Part shown: in pieces, positions 1 through 8,999 of the stretch
How positions within the stretch are numbered: the stretch's first letter is position 1
Layout of the letters: each line of letters starts with the position of its first letter
Source: an uncultured bacterium
Lineage (GTDB): Bacteria > Vulcanimicrobiota > CADAWZ01
Assembly (NCBI GenBank): GCA_902790465.1
Contig: CADASF010000021.1
Span: 1 to 32,811 of the forward strand
Reading direction: 5' to 3'
DNA: 32,811 nt
Made by a program: the position numbers and the translations under genes
Notes under the pieces: model-generated
What the model was told of the DNA's origin: nothing
The model's database searches: none
The model's input: only the letters and a program-made list of their open reading frames with translations

Positions 1-384
1 TTTTTGTAAGAAAGAATTTGCTAAAATTTTTGGGTAGTTCTTTTGACATTGTGAAATTATCCTTATTTTTATTATAATAAAATCTGAATAAAAAATCAAT
101 TTTTATTAATAAACTCCTTGGTTACAAGGAGAAAAAATATTTATAATTCCATTGTATTTTCCTAATGTTAAAATTTCTACCTTAATATTATTAAAAAAAA
201 TCAATTTTTGTAAATTTTTTTGTTAAAAATTGTTGCTAACTTGTTAATTCAGCTGTTACAGCAATCTTCTAAATTTTAGATATTTACAGCAATTTTCAAA
301 AATACGATACAATGTTAATATTTTTTATTTTGTAGCTGATTTGAATTTCTTTTCTGCAAATAAAAAATCCCATTTTAGAAATCC
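1..384. other. A/T-rich intergenic stretch, no gene seen
   Basis: No open frame with a ribosome-binding site is visible on either strand. A small hairpin (CTCCTTG/CAAGGAG, loop GTTA, 114-131) is present but is not followed by a clear T-run, so I do not call it a terminator. Two near-identical 13-mers (TTACAGCAATYTT) lie at about 256 and 285. Nothing else stands out. Confidence 0.6.
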
Positions 385-440
385 GTTTAATATAAAAAAA
401 ACGGAATCTGAATTCAGATTCCGTTTTTTTTATATTAAAC
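385..440. terminator. Perfect 56-nt palindrome, bidirectional terminator after secF
   Basis: Positions 385-412 and 413-440 are exact reverse complements. The core stem is CGGAATCTGAA/TTCAGATTCCG, flanked on each side by a run of A (left) and T (right), so either transcription direction gives a stem followed by U residues. It starts 12 nt beyond the secF stop codon and most likely ends the tgt-secD-secF transcript. It would also stop any plus-strand transcript entering from the left. Confidence 0.85.
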
Positions 441-451
441 AGTTACTTGAT

Positions 452-2224
452 TTATCTTCTTCTTCTGCGTACGATTCTCTTTCTTCTTGAAGGTTTTTCT
501 TCTTCATCTTCATCGTCCTCATCAGACTCTTCTTTTACTGCTTTTCTTGGTTTGTCAATATAATCATCCTCATTTTCTGGAGGAAGTTCTTGTGAAGATT
601 CTTCTGCAAGTCTTTTTGCAATTTTCTTTCTTCTTCTCTCTTCACTTGCTTCTTTCATTGCCTCTTTTTTCTTTTCAGCATCACGGTCTTCACTATACTT
701 TATCTTAGCTTCAAATACAGAAAGTAATGAAGGAACAAGGAATATTGAAGAATAAGCTCCAGCTGTACAACCGATCAATAGAGCAAAAGCAAAATTCCTC
801 AATGTAACTCCACCGAAGAAGTAAAGTGCAAACAAAGTAATCAAAACAGTCAATGTTGTATTGACACTTCTTGTCATTGTTTGGTTACAAGAAGCATTTG
901 CAACTTCATTAAAAGATTTACCGACAAGGAATTTTAAATTTTCTCTTATTCTATCGAAAATAACGATTGAATTCATGACAGAATATCCGATAATCGTCAT
1001 CATCGCCGACACAAATGGAGAATCGAATTCAAGATTCATAAGAGCATATATACCAAACATCAAGACCAAATCATGGAAAAGACCGATATCAGCAACAATA
1101 CCATAATGCCACTTATTGTTAAATCTTATTGCAATATAAATCAACTGTAGAATAAGAGCAACAAGAACTGCTGTAAATGCTTTCTGAGAAAGTTCTTTAC
1201 CAATAGATGGACCTATACTTTCTCTTTTGAAAATATAGATATTTCCTGAATTTTTAGATATTATTGTAAGCAATTTTGTTCTATCTGCATCCTCTAAATT
1301 TCCACCCTTAGAAGTTGCAACACGAATAAATGCAGCATTAAATTGATCTTTAATTTCCTTTTTATCTGCATCCAACATTTTTTGTGGAACAGAAATGTTA
1401 ACTGAATCAAGAATCAAATCTTTATCAAATGTAGTGAGAATATCTTCAAAACCTTTTTGATCAGCAAAAACAACAATTCTCTTTATATTTTCACTATTTT
1501 CATCTTCTTTATTTTCAGTTTTTTCTTCTTGTTTAGCTTCTTTATCTTTTGCTAAATCTTCAGCATTTGCTTCTTCTGTTGTAAACCACTTTTCTGATGT
1601 TTCAACCCAGAAAGAATATTTTACTTTTCCATTTTCTTCAGAAATTGATTTTTCATCTACTCTCATCTTACCAAGAGTATTAAATAAATCAACTGAAAGA
1701 CCTTTAAGATCATCTTTGCTCAAAGAACCATTTTTCTTTGCCAAAACCATGTCAACTCTATTCATATCATTTGGATAATCCATAATTCTTGGATTGCCTT
1801 CTGGTTGAACAGTAGGAGTTTTTAACAACATATCTTTAAGTTCTTTTTCAATTTTAGGATCTTTTTCAACTGCAAGTCGTTTTTCTATATCGCTATTGTA
1901 ATCTTCAACAGATTTTTTGATAATATCTGGAATTCTATTCTTATCTACAGATTCTGGGAAACCAATTTCAAGCATTGTTCCACCAGTAAATTCAAGAGAA
2001 TAATTTATTGTGTGAGTTAAAAACTTATAACAAATTACTCCAAAAAGAACAAGACAAATTACTCCTGATACACTCAAAAATAAATTTTTGTTTTCAATTA
2101 TCTTTATTGGATTTTTACGAAATCTCTGTGTATAAATAGAAAGACCGAGAAGAGCAACAACGATAAAAGCCATTATTATCCAATTAGCAGTGGGTGTCTT
2201 AGAAAAAATTTCAGCTAAATTCAT
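452..2224 (-). CDS. secF: Protein translocase subunit SecF, enlarged and atypical
   Basis: SecF works with SecD in the inner membrane, using the proton gradient to pull exported proteins out of SecYEG. The family marks are FTGGT (about 79-83), GPSIGKEL (338-344) and GYSVMNSIVIFDRIREN (413-429). At 590 residues it is far longer than the usual 300 or so. There is an extra predicted membrane segment at 14-32 before the canonical TM1 (48-68). The periplasmic domain (about 70-335) is greatly expanded and includes a Lys/Glu-rich linker (218-246). The cytoplasmic tail (about 515-590) is highly charged and ends in an Arg-rich run. In the TM4 motif the normal Asn-Asp pair is Met417-Asn418, so the conserved Asp is missing; the downstream Arg (TR in TMTRSVNTT) is kept. 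Start ATG has GGAGG nine bases upstream. It follows secD by 15 nt. Confidence 0.93.
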   Translation of the reverse strand: MNLAEIFSKTPTANWIIMAFIVVALLGLSIYTQRFRKNPIKIIENKNLFLSVSGVICLVLFGVICYKFLTHTINYSLEFTGGTMLEIGFPESVDKNRIPDIIKKSVEDYNSDIEKRLAVEKDPKIEKELKDMLLKTPTVQPEGNPRIMDYPNDMNRVDMVLAKKNGSLSKDDLKGLSVDLFNTLGKMRVDEKSISEENGKVKYSFWVETSEKWFTTEEANAEDLAKDKEAKQEEKTENKEDENSENIKRIVVFADQKGFEDILTTFDKDLILDSVNISVPQKMLDADKKEIKDQFNAAFIRVATSKGGNLEDADRTKLLTIISKNSGNIYIFKRESIGPSIGKELSQKAFTAVLVALILQLIYIAIRFNNKWHYGIVADIGLFHDLVLMFGIYALMNLEFDSPFVSAMMTIIGYSVMNSIVIFDRIRENLKFLVGKSFNEVANASCNQTMTRSVNTTLTVLITLFALYFFGGVTLRNFAFALLIGCTAGAYSSIFLVPSLLSVFEAKIKYSEDRDAEKKKEAMKEASEERRRKKIAKRLAEESSQELPPENEDDYIDKPRKAVKEESDEDDEDEEEKPSRRKRIVRRRRR

Positions 2225-2239
2225 TGTATCATTCCTCCC

Positions 2240-3499
2240 TTATTCACCGTATGCTTTTCTATTTGTGTTAATATTATTGAGGAAAAAGGCATCTAAAAAT
2301 ATCTTTGTTCCAGCAGTATTTGTTATAAGACTCCAAAATGTACCTATCATCAATGTCAAACCAAATCCCTTCATTGTTGTTGCCCCAAGTGCGTAAATAA
2401 TCCAAGCACCAATAAATGTGGTAACATGGCTGTCAAAAATAGATACAAAAGCTCTATTAAAACCGATATCTATTGATTTTTCAAGACTTTTACCTTCCCA
2501 AAGTTCTTCTTTCATTCTCTCAAATATAAGAACATTTGCATCAACCGCCATACCTATCGCAAGAATAAATCCAGCAATACCAGGAAGTGTCATTACAAAT
2601 CCACCTATACACATAGTTGCAAGACTTACTATTGTATAGATAATGAGAGCCAAATCAGCTGTGAATCCTGGAAGTCTGTAATAAATCAACATAAAAATAC
2701 CAACAATTACAAGTCCAACTATTCCAGCAGCAAGACTTGAAGTTAAAGAAGCCTGACCTAACATTGGGTCAACAGTCATACTTTCAAGTATTTTGACTTT
2801 TGCTTTAAGAGAACCTGAATTCATCAATACTTTTAAATTTTCACATTCTTCTGGAGTCATAGTTTCACCACTGATTGTACAACTACCACCTAAAATAGCA
2901 GACTGAACAACAGGAGAACTTATCTCTTTATTATCGAAATATATAGCGATAGGTTTTTTGATATTTCTTTTGGTAATTTCACCAAATTTCTTAGCACCTT
3001 CACTGTTGAACTCTATTGAAACATAAGATTTTCCAGATGGTTCTATACCTGTTTTTGCAGAATTAGGCTTTAAAGAAGCACCTGTCAAAACAGTTTTCCA
3101 TCTGTTTGTTCTAACATCTTGTTCCTTAAATTCCAAGACACCAACTTTTTTTACAAGTTCTTCTGCTCTTTTTACATCGGTCTCTTCTGGAATCTCGATA
3201 ATAAGACGGTCATTTCCTTCTTTTTGGATCAATATCTCTTTATTGCCTTCTGGATTTAGACGTTTTTCAAATACTTGAATAGAATTAGCAATGATGTCCT
3301 CAGTAATTGGCTCATCTTTACCAGTAGCATAATTCTGCATTGGCAATAACTGTACAGCTATATGTGTACCTGATCTCAAATCAAGACCAAGTTTTATATT
3401 GACTTTTTTAGTATTTGGATTGTATATTGAGATGCATCCAATAATTGTTATAACAATAACAATTGCCAAATAAATCCAATTTTTGACTTGCTTAGTCAT
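2240..3499 (-). CDS. secD: Protein translocase subunit SecD
   Basis: This is the partner of SecF in the proton-driven SecDF export machine. The 419-residue product has an N-terminal membrane segment (about 8-25), the family motif LGLDLRSGTHIAVQL (38-52), a periplasmic P1 region, and a five-helix C-terminal membrane block from about 253. It keeps the conserved membrane Asp320 in GMAVDANVLIFERMKEE. I prefer the ATG at 3499, preceded by GGGG at about 6 nt, over an upstream in-frame ATG at 3544, which has no ribosome-binding site and adds 15 residues. Between tgt and secD there are only 56 nt, so yajC, often found here, is absent. Confidence 0.95.
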   Translation of the reverse strand: MTKQVKNWIYLAIVIVITIIGCISIYNPNTKKVNIKLGLDLRSGTHIAVQLLPMQNYATGKDEPITEDIIANSIQVFEKRLNPEGNKEILIQKEGNDRLIIEIPEETDVKRAEELVKKVGVLEFKEQDVRTNRWKTVLTGASLKPNSAKTGIEPSGKSYVSIEFNSEGAKKFGEITKRNIKKPIAIYFDNKEISSPVVQSAILGGSCTISGETMTPEECENLKVLMNSGSLKAKVKILESMTVDPMLGQASLTSSLAAGIVGLVIVGIFMLIYYRLPGFTADLALIIYTIVSLATMCIGGFVMTLPGIAGFILAIGMAVDANVLIFERMKEELWEGKSLEKSIDIGFNRAFVSIFDSHVTTFIGAWIIYALGATTMKGFGLTLMIGTFWSLITNTAGTKIFLDAFFLNNINTNRKAYGE

Positions 3500-3555
3500 A
3501 AATTTCCCCTTTCCATAAAAGTAAATTAATATTATTTTTTTCAAAAGATTTGTCT

Positions 3556-4707
<1,152 letters not shown>

Positions 4708-4718
4708 TTATATATACC

Positions 4719-4768
4719 AAATCTCAGATTTTTGAGCAATAATTTAAAAGCCCTAAAATCTGAGATTT
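4719..4768. repeat. 14-bp inverted repeat upstream of tgt
   Basis: AAATCTCAGATTTT (4719-4732) and AAAATCTGAGATTT (4755-4768) are perfect complements with a 22-nt spacer. It lies in the gap between the phosphoribosyltransferase-like gene and tgt. On the minus strand it is followed by TATATAATAC (about 4707-4714), a possible -10 element for tgt, with no convincing -35. It may be a weak terminator for the upstream gene, or an operator at a tgt promoter; the sequence does not decide. Confidence 0.55.
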
Positions 4769-4793
4769 AAAAAATCAAATATATTAAAATATG

Positions 4794-5459
4794 TTATTTC
4801 TTTCCTATACTACCTGTCAATGTCCTTATTGGAATCATGTTATATGGATGTGAAGATAGATATTCTATATTGTCATCTATTGTTGCTATAACTCCAATTC
4901 CATTGACTCTACCACCTTTTTTGTGAACGGCATCTATTATTATTCTCAATGTATATCCAGAACCTATAAATTCATCCAATATATATACATTTTTATTATT
5001 AAAATCAACATCTGAAGAAAAATCGACCTTTTTAACAGTAACAGTGCCATCTGGATTTTTTACTTTATCTCTTCTTGCTTCAACAGCTGTCATCTCTTTC
5101 ATTGTATAGACAAATCTCGAAATTAATTCACCAGCATGATCAACAACCAAAACAATATCTGTATTTTGCCATGGCATCATTGCGAGTGAAGCACAGATAC
5201 CAGCATATTCAGATTGAGTTCTGAAATCATTCCTTTTCTCAGGAGAAAGACTAGCAAAATATTTAAAATCTGTCTTTGGATGAAGTAAAACGGTTGCTGA
5301 ATAACCATCAAAACAACCTAATTTTTTCTCATCTGAAGGATGTACACCAACTAAAGAAATTCTCAAATCAAAAGAATCAGAATCCTTTTTAAAAACTGTA
5401 CCACCCTCAATATAACCTGGCATAGACTGTATAATTTTTGGTATATAAATTGACTCCAT
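4794..5459 (-). CDS. Phosphoribosyltransferase-like protein
   Basis: The C-terminal half carries a type I phosphoribosyltransferase signature: a hydrophobic strand then DEFIGSGYTL (162-171), matching the PRPP-binding pattern D-[DE]-x-x-x-[GS]-G-x-T, followed by a helix and another hydrophobic strand (VNGIGVIATI). The first 150 residues do not match a family I recognise. DIVLVVDHAGELISRFV (101-117) could be the strand and loop that precede the active site. The substrate is unknown; a nucleobase salvage or a regulatory PRTase-fold role are both possible. I chose the ATG at 5459, with GAGGG 8 nt upstream, over an in-frame TTG at 5474 that would overlap this site. The 221-residue product is encoded 24 nt after the preceding membrane-protein gene, so the two are probably co-transcribed. 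Confidence 0.6.
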   Translation of the reverse strand: MESIYIPKIIQSMPGYIEGGTVFKKDSDSFDLRISLVGVHPSDEKKLGCFDGYSATVLLHPKTDFKYFASLSPEKRNDFRTQSEYAGICASLAMMPWQNTDIVLVVDHAGELISRFVYTMKEMTAVEARRDKVKNPDGTVTVKKVDFSSDVDFNNKNVYILDEFIGSGYTLRIIIDAVHKKGGRVNGIGVIATIDDNIEYLSSHPYNMIPIRTLTGSIGKK

Positions 5460-5483
5460 TATTAAAGCCCTCAATTAAAATTA

Positions 5484-6011
5484 TTAAATATCAATTGGCG
5501 ATTCTCCAACTTTCTTCTTAGCTGCAATCGTAATTTTAAGAATCTCATCATATTGACTGAAAAAAACAGAATCAATATAAACTCTTATATCTTTCCTATT
5601 TCCTTTACTATCAGGAATTACACCATTGAAAGTCAAACATTTATAACCCATAAAATTAGATTTATAATATGTCAAATCACGCCAGTGAGTTATAAAATGA
5701 ATACTTCCTTTTGAAAATTCACAATAAACAGGAGTTAAGACAACTGTTTTTCGATAATTTCCATTTATTGTAACAATAATAGATATGATTATCAATACAA
5801 AAGAACCTATTAATGTTGATAAAATAACAATACGCCCCTCATCTACATTAGGAACTTTATCAAAAAGCATCATTCCTCTGACAAAAAAAACAAGGTAAAT
5901 TAACAATAACAAGCCCATCATAATTAAATATTTAGAAGGATTAGATTTATATATTTTTTTCATTTCTTTAGCTTTTGATGAGCCTGCTCTTCTAAAACCA
6001 CCTAATGACAT
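5484..6011 (-). CDS. Small membrane protein of unknown function
   Basis: This 175-residue product is not one I recognise. A basic N-terminus (1-26) is followed by two membrane segments (about 27-47 and 62-83) separated by a short loop, and then a soluble domain of about 90 residues with alternating hydrophobic strands, probably cytoplasmic by the positive-inside rule. The layout resembles small membrane proteins with a C-terminal beta-rich (PH-like) domain, but this is only a guess. It is the first gene of the minus-strand group, divergent from the isomerase-glycosyltransferase gene across a 145-nt gap, and precedes the PRTase-like gene. An AAGGA-type site lies upstream of the ATG. Confidence 0.6.
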   Translation of the reverse strand: MSLGGFRRAGSSKAKEMKKIYKSNPSKYLIMMGLLLLIYLVFFVRGMMLFDKVPNVDEGRIVILSTLIGSFVLIIISIIVTINGNYRKTVVLTPVYCEFSKGSIHFITHWRDLTYYKSNFMGYKCLTFNGVIPDSKGNRKDIRVYIDSVFFSQYDEILKITIAAKKKVGESPIDI

Positions 6012-6156
6012 AAATAATAAATTCCTTTTCTTAAAAACAAAAATAAAATAGTTTAATTATCTTCTTTCTTATATTATATAAATCCTTTTTAAAGGGAAAA
6101 TAAGATTAAATAAAGAAATTTTTAGAAATTATTTTATACCTTAGGGAATATATAAC

Positions 6157-7962
6157 ATGATAGATTACAACAACTATATAACTTCAGAAATTAGAGAGGC
6201 ATTTCAATCAACAGGGTTACTTTTTCTGATAAGAAAAGATATTGAACGCTCTGCTGAATTAATTTTAAATTCCATAAAATCAGGTGGAAAACTCATGATA
6301 TGTGGAAATGGCGGAAGTGCGGCAGATTCTCAACACATGGCAGCTGAATTAGTTGGCAGATTTGAAAAAGAAAGAAGTGGAATCCCTGCAATAGCACTTA
6401 CAACAGACACCTCAAACCTAACATCAATAGCAAATGATTATTCATTTGCAGACATATATAAAAGGCAAGTTGAGGCACTTGGCAGAAAAAATGATGTACT
6501 AATTGGTATAAGTACCTCTGGAAATTCTGAAAATATAGTTGAAGCATTAAAATTTGCAAAAGAAAAAGAAATAAAAACAATATCTTTTTCAGGTTCTTCA
6601 AATGGAAAAGTTGATCAATACTCTGATATAAAAATAAAAGTTCCTTCATCAAGAACATGTAGAATTCAAGAACTTCATGGAATAGTAATACATATAATAT
6701 GTGGAATAATAGAAAAAGAAATTGCTAAAATAAATGAAAAAACTGAAAATCAAGCAGAAACAAAACATGTTGTTACAGTGCCAAATATTTTAAAAAGCGA
6801 TAGAAAATCATTAAATATTGCAATATTTACAAATGCCTACAAGCCAATAATAAGTGGTGTTGTAAATTGTATCGATTTGATGAGAAAAAATCTACAAAAA
6901 AAGGGACACAATGTATATATATTTGCTCCTAATTTTCAAGATTATGAAGATCCAAAAGATGAACATGTTTTCAGATATCCATCCCTAAACCTAACAAATA
7001 AGGTAAAATTTCCAATTCCTTTGCCTTTTTATCCAAAAGCTGAAAAATTTCTCTCTGAAACCCCAATAGATATAATACATTGTCATCATCCATTTATATT
7101 GGGGGAAGAAGGTGTAAAATGGGCTACAAAATTAAATGTTCCACTATTTTTTACTTTCCACACTCAATACGAAATGTATTCTCATTATATTCCACTACCT
7201 CAAGATTTTGTAAAATCTGTTTCAAAAAGTGTTGTTTCTTCATTTACAAAGAAATGTTCTGTCATAATAACACCTGGAACAGCTATTGTTGATTTAATAA
7301 AAAAAGACTACGGCATAAATAAAAATGTCATATATATGAGAAACTCAATAGAATTAGATGATTTCAAAAATCCAAATAGACAAAAAGTCAGAGAAAAATA
7401 TGGAATAAAAGAAAACGAAAAACTTCTTATCTATGTGGGAAGAATGGCACCTGAAAAAAATATTCCATTTATGCTCGACTCATTTAAAAAGATATCAGAA
7501 AAAAATCCATCAAAATTATTAATAGTTGGAGAAGGTTCAGAAATTGAAAACTTAAAACAATACGCAAAAGATCATGGTCTAGAAAACAAGGCTATATTTA
7601 CAGGTAGAGTTGAATATAAAGAAATCCCTAATTACTACGGTGCTTCAGATTTATTTATAATGACATCTAAAACAGAAGTCAAACCACTTGCACTTCTAGA
7701 AGCAATGGCGACAGGTCTTCCAATAATTGCAGTTTCTGCTTGTGGAGCTTCTGACACTATACAAGATGGTATAAATGGATATTTAACATCTGAGAACATA
7801 GACGAATTTGCAAACAAAGTTTTAGAAGTAATAAATGACAACGAGAAACTAAAAAGAATGAGTGAAGAAAGTTTAAAAATAGCTGATTCATATTCAGCTG
7901 ACAAAATGACAGATAAACTAATAGAATTATATAAAGAAGAGATTATCAAAAAAAGCATATAA
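6157..7962 (+). CDS. Fusion: GmhA-like SIS isomerase + family 4 glycosyltransferase
   Basis: Residues 1-190 match phosphoheptose isomerase (GmhA, sedoheptulose-7-phosphate to D-glycero-heptose-7-phosphate): CGNGGSAADSQHMAAELVGRF (49-69), GISTSGNSENIVEAL (117-131) and IQELHGIVIHI (170-180). The catalytic Glu and His expected from E. coli GmhA correspond to Glu64 and His179, both present. After a linker (about 190-216), residues 218-600 are a GT-B glycosyltransferase of family GT4, closest in style to diacylglycerol glucosyltransferases and MGDG-type enzymes: FTNAYKPIISGVVNCI, the FHTQYEMYSHYIP segment, YVGRMAPEKN (426-435) and the E-x7-E motif (Glu507, Glu515). The reading frame is continuous and the linker has no stop or frameshift sign. 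Both activities point to cell-envelope glycan or glycolipid synthesis. An AGGGA site precedes the ATG. The specific donor and acceptor cannot be told from sequence. Confidence 0.85.
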   Translation: MIDYNNYITSEIREAFQSTGLLFLIRKDIERSAELILNSIKSGGKLMICGNGGSAADSQHMAAELVGRFEKERSGIPAIALTTDTSNLTSIANDYSFADIYKRQVEALGRKNDVLIGISTSGNSENIVEALKFAKEKEIKTISFSGSSNGKVDQYSDIKIKVPSSRTCRIQELHGIVIHIICGIIEKEIAKINEKTENQAETKHVVTVPNILKSDRKSLNIAIFTNAYKPIISGVVNCIDLMRKNLQKKGHNVYIFAPNFQDYEDPKDEHVFRYPSLNLTNKVKFPIPLPFYPKAEKFLSETPIDIIHCHHPFILGEEGVKWATKLNVPLFFTFHTQYEMYSHYIPLPQDFVKSVSKSVVSSFTKKCSVIITPGTAIVDLIKKDYGINKNVIYMRNSIELDDFKNPNRQKVREKYGIKENEKLLIYVGRMAPEKNIPFMLDSFKKISEKNPSKLLIVGEGSEIENLKQYAKDHGLENKAIFTGRVEYKEIPNYYGASDLFIMTSKTEVKPLALLEAMATGLPIIAVSACGASDTIQDGINGYLTSENIDEFANKVLEVINDNEKLKRMSEESLKIADSYSADKMTDKLIELYKEEIIKKSI

Positions 7963-7981
7963 ATTCCAAGAGAGGTTCAAA

Positions 7982-8431
7982 ATGCCTATAAAAAATATAG
8001 CAGAATATATATTTCCACTGATTTTGATAATAGCTGCTACATTATTGAGTTTAAATGAAAAACGCAATAACAACATAAATACAGATTCACAAAATAGAGT
8101 AAGAAATATCAGAAGAAAAGTTGGAATATTTATGATGTATCTTACTGCTATATTAATAGCAATAGGAATATATAAACTGCAACATAATAATTTTGATTTT
8201 TTTATGTGGGGATTCGCTTCTGCAAATCTTATTGGAATAATGGTCATAGGAACTTGGGATATAATAAGTGAATTGGGAAAACTTAGAAAAAATATAGCAA
8301 AAGAATGTGAGACAGATTACAATAACCTCATAGAAGAACTAAAAAAAGCTGAAATCAGAGAAAAAGCAAAAAAGAAAAGTAAGAAAAAGAAAGAGAGAGA
8401 CAAAAAAAACATTGACAGTGAAGAAAAATAA
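7982..8431 (+). CDS. Small three-helix membrane protein, unknown function
   Basis: The 149-residue product has three likely membrane segments (about 5-22, 47-64, 71-90) and a long, highly charged cytoplasmic tail (from about 93) ending in a Lys-rich run and an acidic end. I do not recognise a family. A GAGAGG site lies just before the ATG. It follows the isomerase-glycosyltransferase by 19 nt, so it is probably transcribed with it, and the def promoter -35 box lies within its last codons. Confidence 0.6.
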   Translation: MPIKNIAEYIFPLILIIAATLLSLNEKRNNNINTDSQNRVRNIRRKVGIFMMYLTAILIAIGIYKLQHNNFDFFMWGFASANLIGIMVIGTWDIISELGKLRKNIAKECETDYNNLIEELKKAEIREKAKKKSKKKKERDKKNIDSEEK

Positions 8432-8440
8432 AGTTATAAT
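8412..8440 (+). promoter_or_regulatory. Perfect consensus sigma70 promoter for def
   Basis: TTGACA (8412-8417), a 17-nt spacer and TATAAT (8435-8440) match the housekeeping consensus exactly. The -35 box overlaps the end of the preceding gene and the -10 box lies nine bases beyond its stop codon region. A start at about 8447 would give a leader of roughly 40 nt before the def ATG. It should drive def, fmt and the secreted repeat protein independently of the upstream pair. Confidence 0.8.
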
Positions 8441-8486
8441 TGACCAAGCGGTTAAAAAATAAAATTAAAATTGAGGGGCAAAAAAT

Positions 8487-8999
8487 ATGGCTTTAAGACC
8501 TATAAGAATTCTTGGCGATGATGTATTGAGAAAAAAAGCCAAAAAAGTAGAAAAAATAAATACATTTATAAAAAACCTATTAGATGACATGGCTGATACA
8601 ATGTATAAAAATAAAGGTGTTGGTTTAGCTGGAAATCAAGTAGGTATATTAAAAAGAGTTATAGTTGTAGATGATGGAGATGGACTTTTACAACTCATAA
8701 ATCCTGTTATTCTTGAAAAAGAGGGAACACAAATAGATGAAGAAGGTTGTTTAAGTCTTCCTGACATATATGGAGATGTTGAGAGGGCTGACAAAATAAA
8801 AGTAAAAGCACAAAATAAACAAGGTAAATACATCGAATTTGAAGCAGAAGGATACCTTGCAAGAATTATTCAACATGAAGTAGATCATCTTGAAGGAAAA
8901 TTATTTTCAGATACAGCAACTAATCTACATGAAGATAAACCAGGTCAAGAAAATACAGAAGAAACATCTGAAGAAGTGGAGATAAAAGATGAAAATTAA
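8487..8999 (+). CDS. def: Peptide deformylase
   Basis: The enzyme removes the formyl group from the N-terminal Met of new proteins, using a bound metal. All three family motifs are present: GVGLAGNQVG (44-53), EEGCLSLP (85-92, metal ligand Cys88) and QHEVDH (129-134, ligands His130 and His134, catalytic Glu131). In motif 1 the usual second Ala is Gly. At 170 residues it is of normal length, with a short acidic C-terminal tail after about 150 that is not part of the fold. GAGGGG precedes the ATG. It overlaps fmt by 11 nt, so translation of the two is probably coupled, which fits their paired roles. Confidence 0.96.
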   Translation: MALRPIRILGDDVLRKKAKKVEKINTFIKNLLDDMADTMYKNKGVGLAGNQVGILKRVIVVDDGDGLLQLINPVILEKEGTQIDEEGCLSLPDIYGDVERADKIKVKAQNKQGKYIEFEAEGYLARIIQHEVDHLEGKLFSDTATNLHEDKPGQENTEETSEEVEIKDEN

